Shown: positions 46,055-58,582, counted from the first letter of the stretch. The stretch: DNA of 64,000 bases from Arachnopeziza araneosa (GCA_003988855.1 QYAI01000127.1:1-64000), one strand, 5' to 3'. Notes: generated by a model not told the origin, from the sequence alone. Numbers and translations are program-made.

Positions 46055-48911
46055 ATGGGTCGAGGAGGAAAACGAGTAGGCTTGTCCTCGCTCTATCTGC
46101 GATTTTGATCTAACATGAACAGGGTGGCGGCAGAGGTGGCAGAGGCGGATGGGGTGGACGAGGAAATCGCGGGGGTGGTGGGCGTCGAGATGGAGAAGGC
46201 GATCGAGTCAGCTTTGACAAGGTCGAGAAACACAATGAAAAGTTGGAAAGATATTACAACGACGTCCTAGGACTATCTGAGGAGGAAAAGGAAGACTTCT
46301 GGGCCGCATTGAAGAGAGAATTGCCGAATAGCTTCCGCTTTGCTGGTTCGAAAGGGTATGACGAGCGATTGCTTCAAGATGATGGGCTAATTGAATTTGC
46401 AGACATGCGCTAGCTGTTCAACGGCTTCTGAAGCAACGATATATTCCGGAAATCTCCAAGATTTCCCACTACGATGGTACACGGGTTGAACCTCCACAGC
46501 CTGTTCTCTGGTACCCAGACGAACTTGCTTGGTGGATGACTACTCCGAAGAACGTCGTCCGTCGATTCCCTCCCTTCGCTGCCTTTCAGAAATACTTGGT
46601 ATCCGAAACTAGTGTTGGAAACATTAGTAGACAAGAAGTTGTCAGTATGATCCCACCCCTGGTTATGGATTTACAACCAGGAATGGTTGTTCTTGATATG
46701 TGCGCTGCGCCTGGTAGCAAGGCGGCTCAATTGCTGGAGATGATACATCTTGGAGAAGAGTCCCGAGTTCGCAAGTCGCTCCACGAGCATGCTGAGGAGG
46801 ATGGTCGCGATATAAGCCCTGATCGCGACACAGCTCTAGAGGCTGAATATCTAGGTATTGACAATAGTGATGATGGAAGAGCTACTGGACTTCTGATTGC
46901 GAATGATGCAGACTATAAGCGCAGCCATATGCTAATCCATCAGCTAAAACGACTATCCTCCCCGAATCTAATAGTTACCAACCACGATGCTACTATGTAT
47001 CCATCGATTAAACTCCCAGCTACGCCAGACCAACCTTCTCAAAACAGATATCTGAAATTTGATCGAATATTAGCTGATGTTCCATGCTCTGGAGACGGCA
47101 CGACGAGAAAGAATGTCAATCTTTGGAAAGATTGGAACCCGTCAAATGCCCTTGGGCTGTATATTACACAAGTTCGGATTCTGGTTCGAGCCCTACAGAT
47201 GTTAAAGCCTGGCGGAAAAGTGGTGTATTCTACATGCAGTATGAATCCTGTTGAGAACGAAGCAGTCATTGCCGCCGCAATTGATCGATGTGGTGGACTA
47301 GAGAAAGTACAAGTTTTACCTAGCCATGATAAATTACCTTTACTTAAGAGACGTCCTGGACTGAAGACATGGACCATTATGGACAAGAATGGCAGAGTCT
47401 GGAGCTCGTATCAAGATATTCTTGACCACCATGAGCAAGAAGGCACGGAACCGCCAACTTCGAAGATTGCACCTGGAATGTTCCCACCAGCTCCTGGCTC
47501 ACCTGGTGCTGATATTCCTTTTGAACATTGTATAAGAGTCTACGCACATCTACAGGATACCGGTGGTTTTTTCATCACTGTCCTGAAGAAAGTATCTGAG
47601 TTCAGAGCAAAGCCTGAATCTGAAGCAAAGACTACTGCGCCCAAGCCTCCAGTTTCTTCTCTTCTTGATGCAATTGAGGCCGGTCTTGGTCCTAAAGACG
47701 GAGAAAGTGTTGTCCCCAAGATCGAATCGGAGCTTGGTATGCCGAAGGGATCTATGGACGGCGAAGAACTCACTCCGGCTGCTCGTCAGAACCAAGAAAA
47801 CCCCACCTCAGATGCCACTCGAGATGTTAACGGCACGAAACGCCACATTGATGAGATCTCGGACCCTGAGATAGATGCGGTACTGGAAAATAAGAAACTC
47901 AAGATCAAAGACGAAGTCGACGAAATTAGCAATGAAGACAGAGAGGTCCATTATCCACCGCCTCCTGGTGCAGAACTCGGCCTCGCTACTCGCCCTGGCG
48001 ACCTACGAGCTGATACCAAGCCAAATCGTAACCGTAGCGGGCAACAATTCGAAGAGCCATTCAAGTACATATCCGATGCGCACTCTGAGGTTCTGTCCGT
48101 GTCCTCATTTTACAAACTCTCACCCCGTTTCCCACGAGACAGATTCATGGTCCGCAACGCAGAAGCCACGCCTGCAAAAACAATTTACTATACTTCGGCT
48201 CTCATTCGCGATATCCTCACCGAGAATGAAGGCAAAGGAATTAAATTCCTTCATGGCGGAGTAAAGATGTTCATGAAGCAAGACGTACAAGGTCCTGGTG
48301 TCTGCAAGTGGCGTATTCAATCCGAAGGCATGCCAATCCTAGAAGGTTATGTTGGGGAGGAACGTGTTATTCGATTATACAAGAAGGAGACGTTAAGAAA
48401 GTTACTCATTGAAATGTTCCCAAAAGTCAGTGACGGAGCCTGGAGAGACCTCGGAGAGATTGGACCAGCCGTGGAGAAAGTGGGAATGGGATGTTGTGTC
48501 CTTCGTATCGAACCAAGTCCCGAGCCCGATGGATTTGAAGACAGAATAGTCCTTCCTCTGTGGAGAAGTATGCATAGTCTTAACCTCATGCTTGCAAAAG
48601 AAGACCGAACAGCAATGCTTTTGCGTATCTTCAACGATACGACGCCATTGGTCAACAACTCCATCAACAAGAGAGCAACACCGAAGGCAGAATCTGAAGT
48701 CGCTGATGGTTTCATCCAGGATGAAGACGGAGTGACGAAGGTAAATACTAGCTTAGCAATTGAAGCTGCTGCACCTGTGAAGGAGGAAGCGATGAATGCC
48801 GAGATGCATCCAGGCCCTTATAGTACTGTTGTCGCCGATGCTGAGAATAGATTGAATGTAGATGTTAAGGCCGAGAAGATCCTCAAGGGTGAGTCTCATG
48901 AGGAACTGTAA
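46055..48911 (+). CDS. NCL1: tRNA/RNA (cytosine-5)-methyltransferase Ncl1/NSUN2
   Basis: Three exons: 46055-46075 (seven codons), 46123-46355 and 46403-48911, with two 47-nt introns; about 920 residues. The N-terminus is an RGG-rich tail. The catalytic core has the SAM-binding LDMCAAPGSKAAQLLE (about 180-196), motif IV ILADVPCSGDGTTRKN with the release cysteine (about 305-320), and motif VI VYSTCSMNPVENEAVI with the nucleophile cysteine (about 355-370). These mark a two-cysteine RCMT enzyme. In yeast Ncl1 methylates C34, C40, C48 and C49 of tRNAs in the nucleus; the same function is expected. After the core there is an acidic linker and a C-terminal domain of the Ncl1/NSUN2 type (KETLRKLLIEMFPKVSDGAW). 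All key residues are present. It shares its upstream region with the interrupted SH3 gene. Confidence 0.95.
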
Positions 48912-50030
48912 AGTTACATGGCTTGGACTTGACAGAGTTCATAGAACAAAAAACTACGGATTACTATTTCCAGCATATTGATTTCGATAGTCGTGAAGAT
49001 GTCTCAAGCCCCACCGAAAGCCGCATTGGCTTAAGGCTGGCTTTAATGGCTTGATGGCTTTAGAGCCGCGATTCCGGTGCTGTCGATCTTTTTCTGCTCC
49101 GAGTAAGGTGAAGCAATCTAGAACCATTCTTAGTATCTCTTCGCTCAAAGTTGCTTCTCCTGTGAAGAACTAGACTCCGGGCTGTATTCGCCGATTTAAT
49201 TCAATAAATTCTCCATCTGCAGCCAAAGGCACTTCCTTTTGAAATGACGCCCGGCTCGCCGGGTGACTTGAATGGCGAGTAGCAAACGCCACGCTCTGGC
49301 GTGAGCACGAACGGCCTACCGCAATGCAGCCAGCACGCCTCGATCGCCCTTCAGGGGGTGAGTGGACTCCACTATTGAACTGCATTCTGAGATGATTCAT
49401 GCCTCCCCGACGCAAAACAATAACATCGCAACGCATTGCATTGAGAATTCCTCGTTGGATTTGTAGCTGGTCGAGGTGTAGAGCTGCAGTATTCTGCCTT
49501 GAGAGGAGAGGATTTCGTGCATGTATAAGTCAGCCAGGGGGATTCGCGTGATATAGCCGTTACCCCTATATGGACATTGACCCTATTCTTCGCGTGTCTC
49601 CACCAACCAATCACTAGCTCCCGATCCCTGAAGCTCTGAGATTAGGACGAACCCAAAGTAACTTCTCTCTCTCGGTCCCATCATTCAACTTCTGTCACTC
49701 ATTGTTCCTCACGACTCACTCTTTAATCACTCCCTCTTCTTCTCTGTCCTTACAGTGATTGTGCATAGCGGTGTTTGTGACTGCATATATGCCTGACGTG
49801 CTATTATTAACTAATTCTTCCTGCTCGAGACGTGTCGGAATCCGCCAATCGTGAAACAGCAACGGACCCCCGACACAGCCATTCCTTGAGAGGCCTATTA
49901 GGCAAAGCAGAGCGAAAAGGCCAGGCCGCTCCCGATTGTTTTGATCTCGAAGCGAGAGCCAACTTTTGTTTCTGTTACGGAGAGATTGAGGGGCAGGAAC
50001 GAACCACTGTGAGATACACTGGTTGGGAGG
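48912..50030. other. Spacer with promoter and leader of the Rab GAP gene
   Basis: About 1.1 kb. The first part is the NCL1 3' region. CT-rich stretches at 49655-49745 and a long leader precede the ATG at 50031. No frame has family features; an ATG-free frame from about 49830 runs into the leader. Confidence 0.5.
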
Positions 50031-53000
50031 ATGGAGGAGCAGCTCCCCAACCACGCAGAAGCAACACTACATGAGGAGGACGCGATAGAGGGAAATGACG
50101 AATCGACGGTAGCTGTTACTGAGGTGCCAGAGAAGGAGCCGGAGATGCATCATCGGCAGAGCATCATGCTACATGACTCGATGGTAACCGTACGATTGTC
50201 GGAGCCACCGAGTCTGATGCTTGACACGAATGTTGGCCATGGCCAGTCGCAGCCAGAAATTCAACTGCCCGAAAAGACAGTGCAGCAAGAGCAGGAAGAG
50301 AGTCCGCGGATAACAATGCTTGATGAGGAGGGAAAGCAATTTGAGAGCCCGTTGGGTTCGGATTCGAGTCGACGAGGCAGTGACAGCACACAAGAAAGCA
50401 TAGAGGATGAGGAGCAGGTCAATTGGGAGGAGTTGCAGCAGACAGAGGACCAGGAACCAAGGAGCGAAAACTCCGATGATGTGAGTCTCTCTGCGCTCCA
50501 CTTTCAACCTGAGATGCTAACTTTTGAAGTCTACGGCACTTCTTCTAGCACGCCTCGAACAAGAGAATAACCTCCTAGCCACGAATCCAAAATCGGGTAT
50601 CGCGAAACCACAACCTGTTATTGAGACACGCCAGCGAGGCTCTAGACCACCGAGTATCCAGCAGTTGAAGAGGATGGTGACTGGACCTACGCCATCTGCG
50701 TTAAGATACTCGGTCATTCCTCCTCCACCAATGACAGATCTAGAGTTCTATGCGGCATTGGTGCAGGATTATACGAGGACAGCACAATGTCTACCTACTT
50801 TGCTCTCAAGGAAAATACGTAGTGGAATTCCACCACCATTGAGAGGTGTGGTGTGGCAGAGCATGTCTGGTGCACGGGATTCGCTTCTTGAAGATCAGTT
50901 CGACCGACTCTGCGGAGAGTCGAGCCCGTACGAGGGTCTCATTGGAAAAGATCTCGGACGGAGCTTTCCTGGTGTGGAAATGTTCCGTGATCCGGAAGGA
51001 GACGGACAACAGATGATGGGCCGAGTGCTGAAATGCTTCAGTCTGTATGATCACAAAATTGGATACTGCCAGGGGTTGGGCTTTCTTGTGGGTCCATTGC
51101 TGATGCACATGGGTGACAAGCAAGCCTTTTGTGTCCTCGTCAGGTACGAAACTTTCTAAGAGTAACCGCTCAGTACTAATCATTTGCAGATTGATGGAAC
51201 ATTACGACCTACGCTCATGTTTTCTTCCTGACCTATCCGGTCTACATGTTCGAATCTATCAATTTCGACAATTACTAAAACAGCATATTCCGAGTTTGTC
51301 GGCCCACCTTGATAATCTCCAGATCGAGCCCGCTTACGTCTCACAATGGTTTCTGTCCTTCTTCGCGGTAACTTGCCCGTTACCGATGCTGTTCCGCATC
51401 TACGACGTGATATTTGCCGAGGGTGCGTCGGAAACAATCATGCGCGTGGCCCTGTCTCTTATGCGAAAGAATGAAGAGAAGATCATTGCGTGCACCGAAC
51501 TAGAGGATGTTATGCAATTGTTGCTCTCAAGAGGGCTTTGGGATGTCTACCATTACAATGCAGATGAACTGGTCAATGACTTTGTCAGCTTGACGGGCAT
51601 TGTCACACATGAGAGCCTCTACACTCTGGAGATGAGCTACAAAGAAGCACAGGTGGCAGACGCAGTACAACCATCAGAAAATGTTGGCTCCGCCGCGACG
51701 CGGTTTTTGGGCAGATTGTGGGCAGGAAGTAACGCGAGCACAAAATCGATGAATTTAAGTCCCGGTTTGTCCGCGCCGACGCGACCGCTCAGTATCCTAC
51801 GCAGATCAACCTCCAAGCAAAGCCTCGCGTCGACACTAAATTCTATGGAGGGCGGCGCGTCAGATAGCATGGCCAGTTCCTCGACAGACGCGACTTCGGT
51901 ATCAAGAGATTCGTCCAATACAGATCGGTCTTCAATTCGAACTCACTCGGTCAATTTTAACAGTTCTACAATGCCTCCAAGATCGAACCAAGATCAGAAC
52001 CTGCATACACAGATCGAGGATTTGTTGACAGCGTTTAGCGAGCTGCAGAGGGAACACGCGATATTGGCTACACAATTGCAAAGGGAGAGGGAAGAGCGCG
52101 AGGAGGACCGAACTGCTGTACGATCACTACTTGACGGGCTGAGGAAGAAGACCGGGGTTGATACTGTGGATACTGCTGCAAGTGTCCACAGTTTAGAAAC
52201 CTTAAAGCCGACCCAGTATGACGAGGACACTGATGAATCCCCAATCGTCGAAGCAGATACTACCATTGTTCCAGAACTGGAAACAACCTCAGACAAGTCT
52301 ACAGTTCAGCTTCCAACAGAACATGATCTCTCTTCCCTACTCGAAAACGTCGAGATCAGGTTTTCCAATATCGAAAACCGCCGCTCATCGATGCTGACAA
52401 CCAAGTCACAACTTCGAGACGAACTCGCCCGAGCGAAAGAGCAACTCATAAATGAAGCCTCCAAAAGTCATGGATATTTAAGACAGATGGAAGAAGTGAG
52501 GCAGGAGATTAGGAATCTACAAGATCAAATCAAGGAAGGACATGGTCATATCCGGGCTGCACATGCAGAGAAACAGAGGTTAGAGAGACAGATTTATGAG
52601 CTTCGTATGAGCGGGAGAAAGGCCAGTGGCAATAGTTCTACTGGAACCAAAACCCCTGATGAAGAGAAGTCGGAATGGCCTACGGCACGAACTAGTGGGG
52701 GTACCGGTGGCCCAAGTGGTTTAAGGGAATTGAGGCTCGGCAGAGTGAACTCGAACAAAACTCAGGCAACATCCTCGTTTGCCAAACGCGCTAGCAGTCT
52801 CACCTATGGCGCCCTCTTCAATAAGGAAAGTGAAGCCTCTCCGCCTCCTCCTTCTGTTCCTATTGTCGAGGAAGTCGCAGAAAACCAGCGAGAACGAGGC
52901 AAGGATGAGAAAGACATTGATGCTCTAGTTCTGGAGTTGGTGCAAGCCAAGACTGCCAAAGCAATTGCAGAGCAGGAAGCGGAGGAAGCAAGAGGAAAGT

Positions 53001-53287
53001 TGGAAGCAATGAAAAAACTTCTCAGCGGTAACGGCATTTCTCTTGATGGACATGGAGTTACTGGTAAAGGCGGTGCGACGATCGGAAAAGGACACAAATC
53101 TTCCCCGAGTGGAGTGAGCGTCCATACTACTGGATTGAGTAGTGCCACTGGATTAAGCAGCTATTTCAGCAAGGGCGAGGATAAAGTTCCTGCTTCGGCA
53201 CCACCTACCACAACGACTTTGGGCAGCGCTGCGACTGCATTTTGGGGTGGCTGGGGAAAGAGAGGGGTTTCAGGTGCTTCGAACTGA
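50031..53287 (+). CDS. TBC-domain Rab GTPase-activating protein, Gyp5-like
   Basis: Three exons: 50031-50480, 50530-51143 and 51190-53287, with introns of 49 and 46 nt; about 1,053 residues. An acidic, disordered N-terminus (about 1-150) is followed by the TBC domain (about 225-470). The domain has IPPPLRGVVWQSMSG, the catalytic arginine in LIGKDLGRSFPG (about 290) and the catalytic glutamine in KIGYCQGLGFLVGPLLMHMG (about 328); both fingers are present, so GAP activity is expected. Long coiled-coil regions follow (about 625-660, 735-830 and 925-965), with Ser/Thr-rich spacers between. This order matches fungal Gyp5/Gyl1, which act on Ypt1/Sec4 Rabs in Golgi-to-plasma membrane traffic. The start is the ATG at 50031. 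The C-terminal tail ends in FWGGWGKRGVSG. Confidence 0.9.
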
Positions 53288-54272
53288 GCCATGACCAACC
53301 GTGAAGATATTATCCAACCTGATAGGTTTTGACGATGGTGTAGGAAATGTATGTAGATATTGGACTGGCCGTGTAATAGTCTTCTGTTGGAAGGACGGAA
53401 GTGATGAACAAAGTGAAGTGTAATGACACACGCACATACATAGAGACATGCATAGATGTATAGCTGTAGCTAGATGGCTTCTATACTGATACCCAGATGA
53501 AAAGAAGAATGAAGGAGCAGAATGAAATCAAATTTGAACCATGACCTCTGTTAAGTCTGAGAGAAGATCGTGAATTAACTTCGTATCTAGAAATCACTTT
53601 ATCACCAACTCTACTAGGTCTAACCACCAGCAATCCCTCTCCGAAACAAGCCTCCAGTGCCAATCTCCTCCATCGAGGAGCTGCATCCCAACAATCCGCC
53701 GAACCAATCGCTAAACCCAGACCCTATCTTCCAAATTGTAGCCCTAGTAACTGAAAGAATGAATCCCAGTCTCGGAGCACGAGCAGCAGTGCTCTGCTCC
53801 ATAAACATCGAGGTCTTGGTCTTTGGCTTGTCATCTCCACAGCGATTTTTAATACTGTCTTGTGGGTGTGGTATGGTGTGGGTGGTGATTGGGGGGGAGG
53901 AGAAGAGAAGCGGAGGAGGAGGGAAGTTTGGACAGAGGATTTGAGAGGTGGGAGGGGGGTGGTAAGAATATGGTGGATGGAGCATAGAGGAGGAGAGTGT
54001 AGCACGGGGAAAGTCATGGAGAGAGATGCTAATGTGGATGATCTGTCTGTTGTGATTGCATGAGTAGCTCTCTGCTGGAAGCTCTTGGGTACCATTGTGT
54101 ACAGACTCGTTTTGGTTTTCAGTTTGATGCCGTGAGGGTGTTTATACTTCTGGGAAGTAAAAAACCTGGCTACCATTGCCCCATCAAAATATCCCACCTC
54201 CCGAAGCCTTCACCGGAGTCTTCATCCTCTGAGCTCGACATAGAGGACCAACCTGTCTTAAGAGTAATGCTT
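53288..54272. other. Spacer between Rab GAP gene and HET relic
   Basis: About 1 kb. A minus-strand frame at 53620-53985 encodes a 60-residue C-terminal segment starting at an ATG (MEQSTAARAPRLGFILSVTR), but no family, signal or splice support was found. 53880-54000 is G-rich. Otherwise nothing is recognised. Confidence 0.4.
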
Positions 54273-55341
54273 TCAATAGTCGAGTTTTGACTGATCTTGT
54301 CTCGCCTCCAGAATAAAGCTGGAAATCTCCGAATCTTTCACATTTCTTAACTTCATAATGTCTCGTAGCTTTTTACCAGAGTCAAAGTGGCTCTCAGCGT
54401 CCATGAAACTCTCATCATGGATCATCTGCCTAAGAGCATTGAAAAACACTTCGGTTGGCGTTTTCGAGTAACCAACGGCTATTCTTCGAGAGCTTCGAAC
54501 TAGATTGAGTAGACCATATATTTTATCACGTACATCCTCGCACTGCAGGCTCGTAAATGTCTCTAATATATAGCTGAACCTTTGATTGCTATCGAAATAT
54601 TGCTTCTCATCGATAAGAGCGAGAGCAGCATCATTTATATCTCGCGGTGGGTACCACTCGTCGCCGTCCGCAAAGTCCAGAAACAAAGCATCCAGCATTT
54701 TGATCCAAGTGAAACTCTTAATCCCACACAAGAGGATGACTCTTTGGCTCATCAATATTTCTTGAACAATCCAAAGTCGATTCCAGTAGGGCTGTTCAAA
54801 AAGTGCTTGTAATTGTGGAAAGGATTCCTTTCTCAATCCGAAAACGGAATTTATGCCGTCAATTGCTTTGTTACTTCCATCGGCTTCGATCCCAAGCCAC
54901 CCAAGACGATATTTGCTTTTGCATATATCTGCGCCATGAGGCTGACTTGGTGATTCCTCTCATCAACCGTAGACTGGTCAATATATATCTGATCAATCCA
55001 CAACCAGCAATCACTGTATTCGAGGAAAGCATTCATGTTTTTCAAGAAATGCCATAAATTCTCACGAACAACAAAAGTTTTTCCATCGATGAAGATATTT
55101 CGAGTCGGGAGGGGAGAACCCTAGGTATAAGACACAGCATAGTATTCAGGACAAGATTTAAGCCATGCATGGCAATGCTTCCTGCTGGACTCCCATTTCG
55201 TCCTGGTGAGGTTAATCGAAAGAGGCGGATTTGGGTCTTGTCCAGGTTAAGAGGCTGGTGCTTGAAAATCTCTCGCTGCTGGCCGCCGACATTGGCAATG
55301 CGAGACTTAACGATTTCCTTAAAATTTGAGGGTAGAGGCAT
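54273..55341 (-). pseudogene. Decayed HET-domain gene
   Basis: HET-family segments occur in three frames on the minus strand. An N-terminal piece from an ATG at 55341 contains LDKTQIRLFRLT. A second piece carries YYAVSYT followed by a TAG (55121-55123) exactly where the invariant Trp of the SYxWG motif should be, then GS and a region running to CWLWIDQIYIDQS, with the expected LWIDxxCI-type motif (here with Tyr for Cys). A third piece starts after a one-base loss in a G run (plus-strand CCC at 54900-54902) and contains YWNRLWIVQEIL and SLQCEDVRDKIYGLL, ending at 54273. A further frame change lies between about 55150 and 55210. Three or more independent lesions make a non-functional gene very likely. 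The TGG-to-TAG change is of the CpA-to-TpA type on the opposite strand, which repeat-induced point mutation would give; one site is not proof. Confidence 0.82.
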
Positions 55342-55582
55342 TGAACGAGATGCCAGTAGTTCTAGTATAGATTAAATTTTGCTGAAACAAAACGAGATGA
55401 AAGCCCATAAGCATCGAAAAGTATTCAGTTGAGGTTCAATGTGGCTGCGTCTTGCTTCCGTGGTGGCTATGTACTTGTCACGTGGAGTTCAATCAACAAA
55501 TCATTAGCGCCACAAATCTTGACTTTCATGTCCGAGGATATCTTTCAAGATGGTACAGCAAGCCGTTGGAACTTATCTCGCT

Positions 55583-56827
55583 CTAATTTTCTGCCGCTTT
55601 CTTTCGTTTGAATTCCTGTATCCAGGCTGGGGCTTTCGACTTTGGTACCACAAAGATCTTAACAACTTCATCCACAACCTCAACTTTCCCACCACTCAGT
55701 AATTTCAGCAGATTGACTTTCCTTCCGACTTTAATTAATCCTCCTGTGATAGTTTCCACGTAACAGTCTACTCCGCTCTCTGTGTATTCGCCTTCTTTAT
55801 CCCATGGGACAGGCAGGATATAACTCAGATGTTCACCCAGCGTCTGCATCTCATTGAATGCTTTAATAAAATCAGACTCCAGCTGTAACGGGTAGAGTAA
55901 CACGGCCGGAAAACTTAGTGTGCTGGCGGGATCGACAGGATCTGGTACCAACTCAATTTTGGCATCTTCCATCTCCGGTGGCTGAGCTGTCTTCCTCAGC
56001 TTGATACCTCTTGCCTTCAGAGCCGCGGTCAGAGTTGTAGCCTCCAACCTCCTTTTCTGCTCTCGCTCCAGTTCTTTCTTCTTTTTAGCAGCAACCAGTT
56101 CATTTCGCTTGATAATGGCATTCGCAATACCCAACAACGATTTGTTCTGCGGCTCAACCGCTAAACCCCTCGCACACGCATCATCTGCTTCTGCAATCTT
56201 GTCCAACGCTAACAACGCTTTCGAACTTCTATACCACGCCTTGACATTCTTCCCATTGATTCTCAACGCACCCCCACAATCTTGGACGCAACTCCTATAG
56301 TTTTTCAACTCCAAATTACAAGCTGCCCTGTTTACCAGACACGCCTCCAACACTTTAACCTCTTGTTGAATATCGTCTTCCGTCTTAGCTTCCGTCTTCT
56401 CTCCCTTCTGTCGTTTTCTCACTTCAAGTAGCAAAACCTGTATGCCTTTCCCATAAAATTCCTTCGCGTCTTTATATCCCTTCTCAGTAAAAGTTTCGTT
56501 CCCTCGCTCCTTGAAACCGGACGCTACTTCAAGTGGCGTTCCTTCGTAGGCTAGGGCTTTGATAGCTTCGAGATCGTCATTTTCTTCGAGGGAGGTCATG
56601 AAGAGAGGAATTTTATTTAGGTCGGAGAGAATTTCAGCTCCAGATTTATTGCGGAGAGCTTCCATTGCCGGCGGTAGTGAGGGAGTTGTGCCATCGCGGG
56701 GTGTTGTGGTAGTGGAGAAAGCGTTCACAGCTTGAGTGAGGAGGTCTGCAGAGGGTATTTTGGTTTCAGAAGATTCTGAAACCTTCAGCGAGGTATTGAC
56801 ACTGTCGGCAAGCTCTTCCTCCTTCAT
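55583..56827 (-). CDS. CNS1: TPR Hsp90 co-chaperone Cns1 (TTC4 homologue)
   Basis: A 414-residue protein in one exon from the ATG at 56827. Residues about 100-250 hold three tetratricopeptide repeats: ASGFKERGNETFTEKGYKDA, CLVNRAACNLELKNYRSCVQ, and KAWYRSSKALLALDKIAEAD. The carboxylate-clamp type residues in them (Lys/Asn in GFKERGNE, Asn in VNRAACN, Lys-Arg in KAWYRSSKAL) fit binding of the Hsp90/Hsp70 EEVD tail. A charged helix follows, then the C-terminal 'wheel' domain (about 290-410), with SFPAVLLYPLQLESDFIKAF and IFVVPKSKAPAW. Cns1 is essential in yeast and assists Hsp90-dependent folding, including elongation factor 2. The sequence appears intact. Confidence 0.92.
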   Translation of the reverse strand: MKEEELADSVNTSLKVSESSETKIPSADLLTQAVNAFSTTTTPRDGTTPSLPPAMEALRNKSGAEILSDLNKIPLFMTSLEENDDLEAIKALAYEGTPLEVASGFKERGNETFTEKGYKDAKEFYGKGIQVLLLEVRKRQKGEKTEAKTEDDIQQEVKVLEACLVNRAACNLELKNYRSCVQDCGGALRINGKNVKAWYRSSKALLALDKIAEADDACARGLAVEPQNKSLLGIANAIIKRNELVAAKKKKELEREQKRRLEATTLTAALKARGIKLRKTAQPPEMEDAKIELVPDPVDPASTLSFPAVLLYPLQLESDFIKAFNEMQTLGEHLSYILPVPWDKEGEYTESGVDCYVETITGGLIKVGRKVNLLKLLSGGKVEVVDEVVKIFVVPKSKAPAWIQEFKRKKAAEN

Positions 56828-57271
56828 ATTGGCGAATATGGAAGGTGTTGTGATGTTGATGGCGGGGAAATAATTTTGATTCTTATCGGACGGTCATATG
56901 ATGATAGCAGACTGTATCGAGAATAGAGTGTGCCTTTAATAAGTTCTAGCTCTTTCAGGTTATTCGCTTAACAAAAAGGGGTGTCGGGAGCTCGGAGCCG
57001 AGCATAAAAAGAGCTTTGAAATCAACCGCACCTCATCACCTGTTTGCGAATCGCATCATAACAAGGCGCCTTTGCGTATCCATTGACAACCACCCACTTA
57101 AGGGGAAGACCTAGTGTATTTATATCCTCAACTTTCTCCTCTCTTTACGATTCTAATCCATATTGCTCATCTAGCACTCACGTGACTCCCAAAGCACGAA
57201 TGCCACATTCAGGATTCGATTTACTTTCCTCTTCGTCCTCCAAAATTTTAGACTCGCTCCAGCACCTCACC
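56828..57271. promoter_or_regulatory. Shared upstream region of CNS1 and the GST gene
   Basis: The two genes diverge across 444 bp. A TCACGTGA palindrome lies at 57178-57185, about 90 bp upstream of the GST start, and CT-rich sequence at 57125-57150. An in-frame ATG at 57200 would extend the GST by 24 residues. Confidence 0.45.
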
Positions 57272-58030
57272 ATGGGTTCTAATGCTACTCCTGATATCAC
57301 TCTTTACACTAACTACACCTGTCCGTGGGCTCACCGCGCTCAGATCATCCTGAAAGAGCTAGGCATCCCATTCAAGACCGAGATCATTGATCTCACCGTC
57401 CCACGTACACCAGAGTACCTGAAGATCAACCCACGAGGTCTTGTCCCATCCATCAATTACGATGGCGAGATCATTACAGAATCAGCCATCGTCGCTCAGT
57501 TTCTAGCTGATGCTCATCCCTCACACATCTTGAAGACTAGCACCGAAGAAGGAGGCGCGCTTCAACGTGCGAGAATCAACTTCTTCGTCGACACTTATTT
57601 CACTAAGGTTAACTCGCTTTTTTTCGGCATCATTAGGGCTACGGGTGAGGAGCAGGAGGCTGAGGTCACCAAGTTTGTGGATGCTATTGTCAAGGAGATT
57701 GAGCCGCTTCTTACTGATGCCAAGCCATTCTTCGGCGGCGCGAGCAAGTTGACTTTAGCTGAGGTGAGTTTTTGCCAACTAATCTTCTGGAATCATAGAC
57801 TGAGCTTTTAGGTCCAAACTGGCTCTTTCCTTCTCCGTGTTTTGTCCTTTCCCAAGTATGATATTCTCCCCAAGAGTCTCCCTGAGGCATTGGAGACCAA
57901 GGCTCCTCATTTCTGGAAGTGGGCAAATGCCGTTGTGAAAGAGGAGAGTGTAACGTATATCTGGGACGAGGCTGGTGTGGCTGGGAAAACCAAGGCTAGA
58001 ATTGAGAAGCTGAAAGCTGCTCCGAAGTAG
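57272..58030 (+). CDS. Glutathione S-transferase, omega/GTO-like
   Basis: Two exons: 57272-57763 and 57812-58030, with a 48-nt intron; about 236 residues. The thioredoxin-fold N-terminal domain begins ITLYTNYTCPWAHRAQIIL, with a catalytic Cys (residue 17) in a CPWA motif, as in omega-class or Ure2-like transferases. GLVPSINYDGEIITESAIVA has the cis-proline and the Glu-Ser pair that binds the glutathione gamma-glutamyl group. The C-terminal helical domain follows (FFVDTYFTKVNSLFFGIIRA, FPKYDILPKSLPEALETKAP). It probably acts in the cytosol on disulfides or in stress detoxification; the substrate is not evident. The ATG at 57272 sits in a CACCATGG context, which decided the start; the in-frame ATG at 57200 could add a Ser-rich extension. 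Confidence 0.88.
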
Positions 58031-58582
58031 GCTTGATCTCCGCTTTGGAGGTCAGATCTGATGATGATCAGGATTTAATGGTTAAGATTCTCGTCAATTG
58101 CTGGATGTGAGAGGCTACATAAGCGTCATGATGCATTAGTTTACAGCTATTATTCAACAGCATGAAAACCATCAATAATCTTTTGCTCTACCAATCTATC
58201 CTCTTCATATTTCTTCATCATGTCATCCTGCTTCAGACATTTGTACATTGCTCGATTCCGATACAGATGCGTGAAATATTGAATTGCGCACCAGATTGCC
58301 CACTCCAAAAGTTATCAGGTGTTGGTTCGATGCAGTCTTGACCTCAGGTGATTGAGGAGGAGATGATACCTAATCACCAGTTCACCAGAAACAGCTGACA
58401 TAATAATTTATATGCGTATTATCAACCTCAACTGATTTAAAGATATAACATGTGATTCAATCACCAAGGTCCATGGACCAGAATCCAAACTCCGAAAACA
58501 TTGGAAAAGGGGTAGATAGGTAATTAATCTTCGCTTAAGAAACGCCTCTCCCGACGGCTAACCCTCACCAACTCCACCGTCG
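58031..58582. other. Tail-to-tail spacer, GST and acyl-CoA synthetase genes
   Basis: The stops of the plus-strand GST (58030) and minus-strand synthetase (58583) face each other. The stretch is AT-rich 3'-untranslated sequence, with no gene recognised. Confidence 0.6.
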
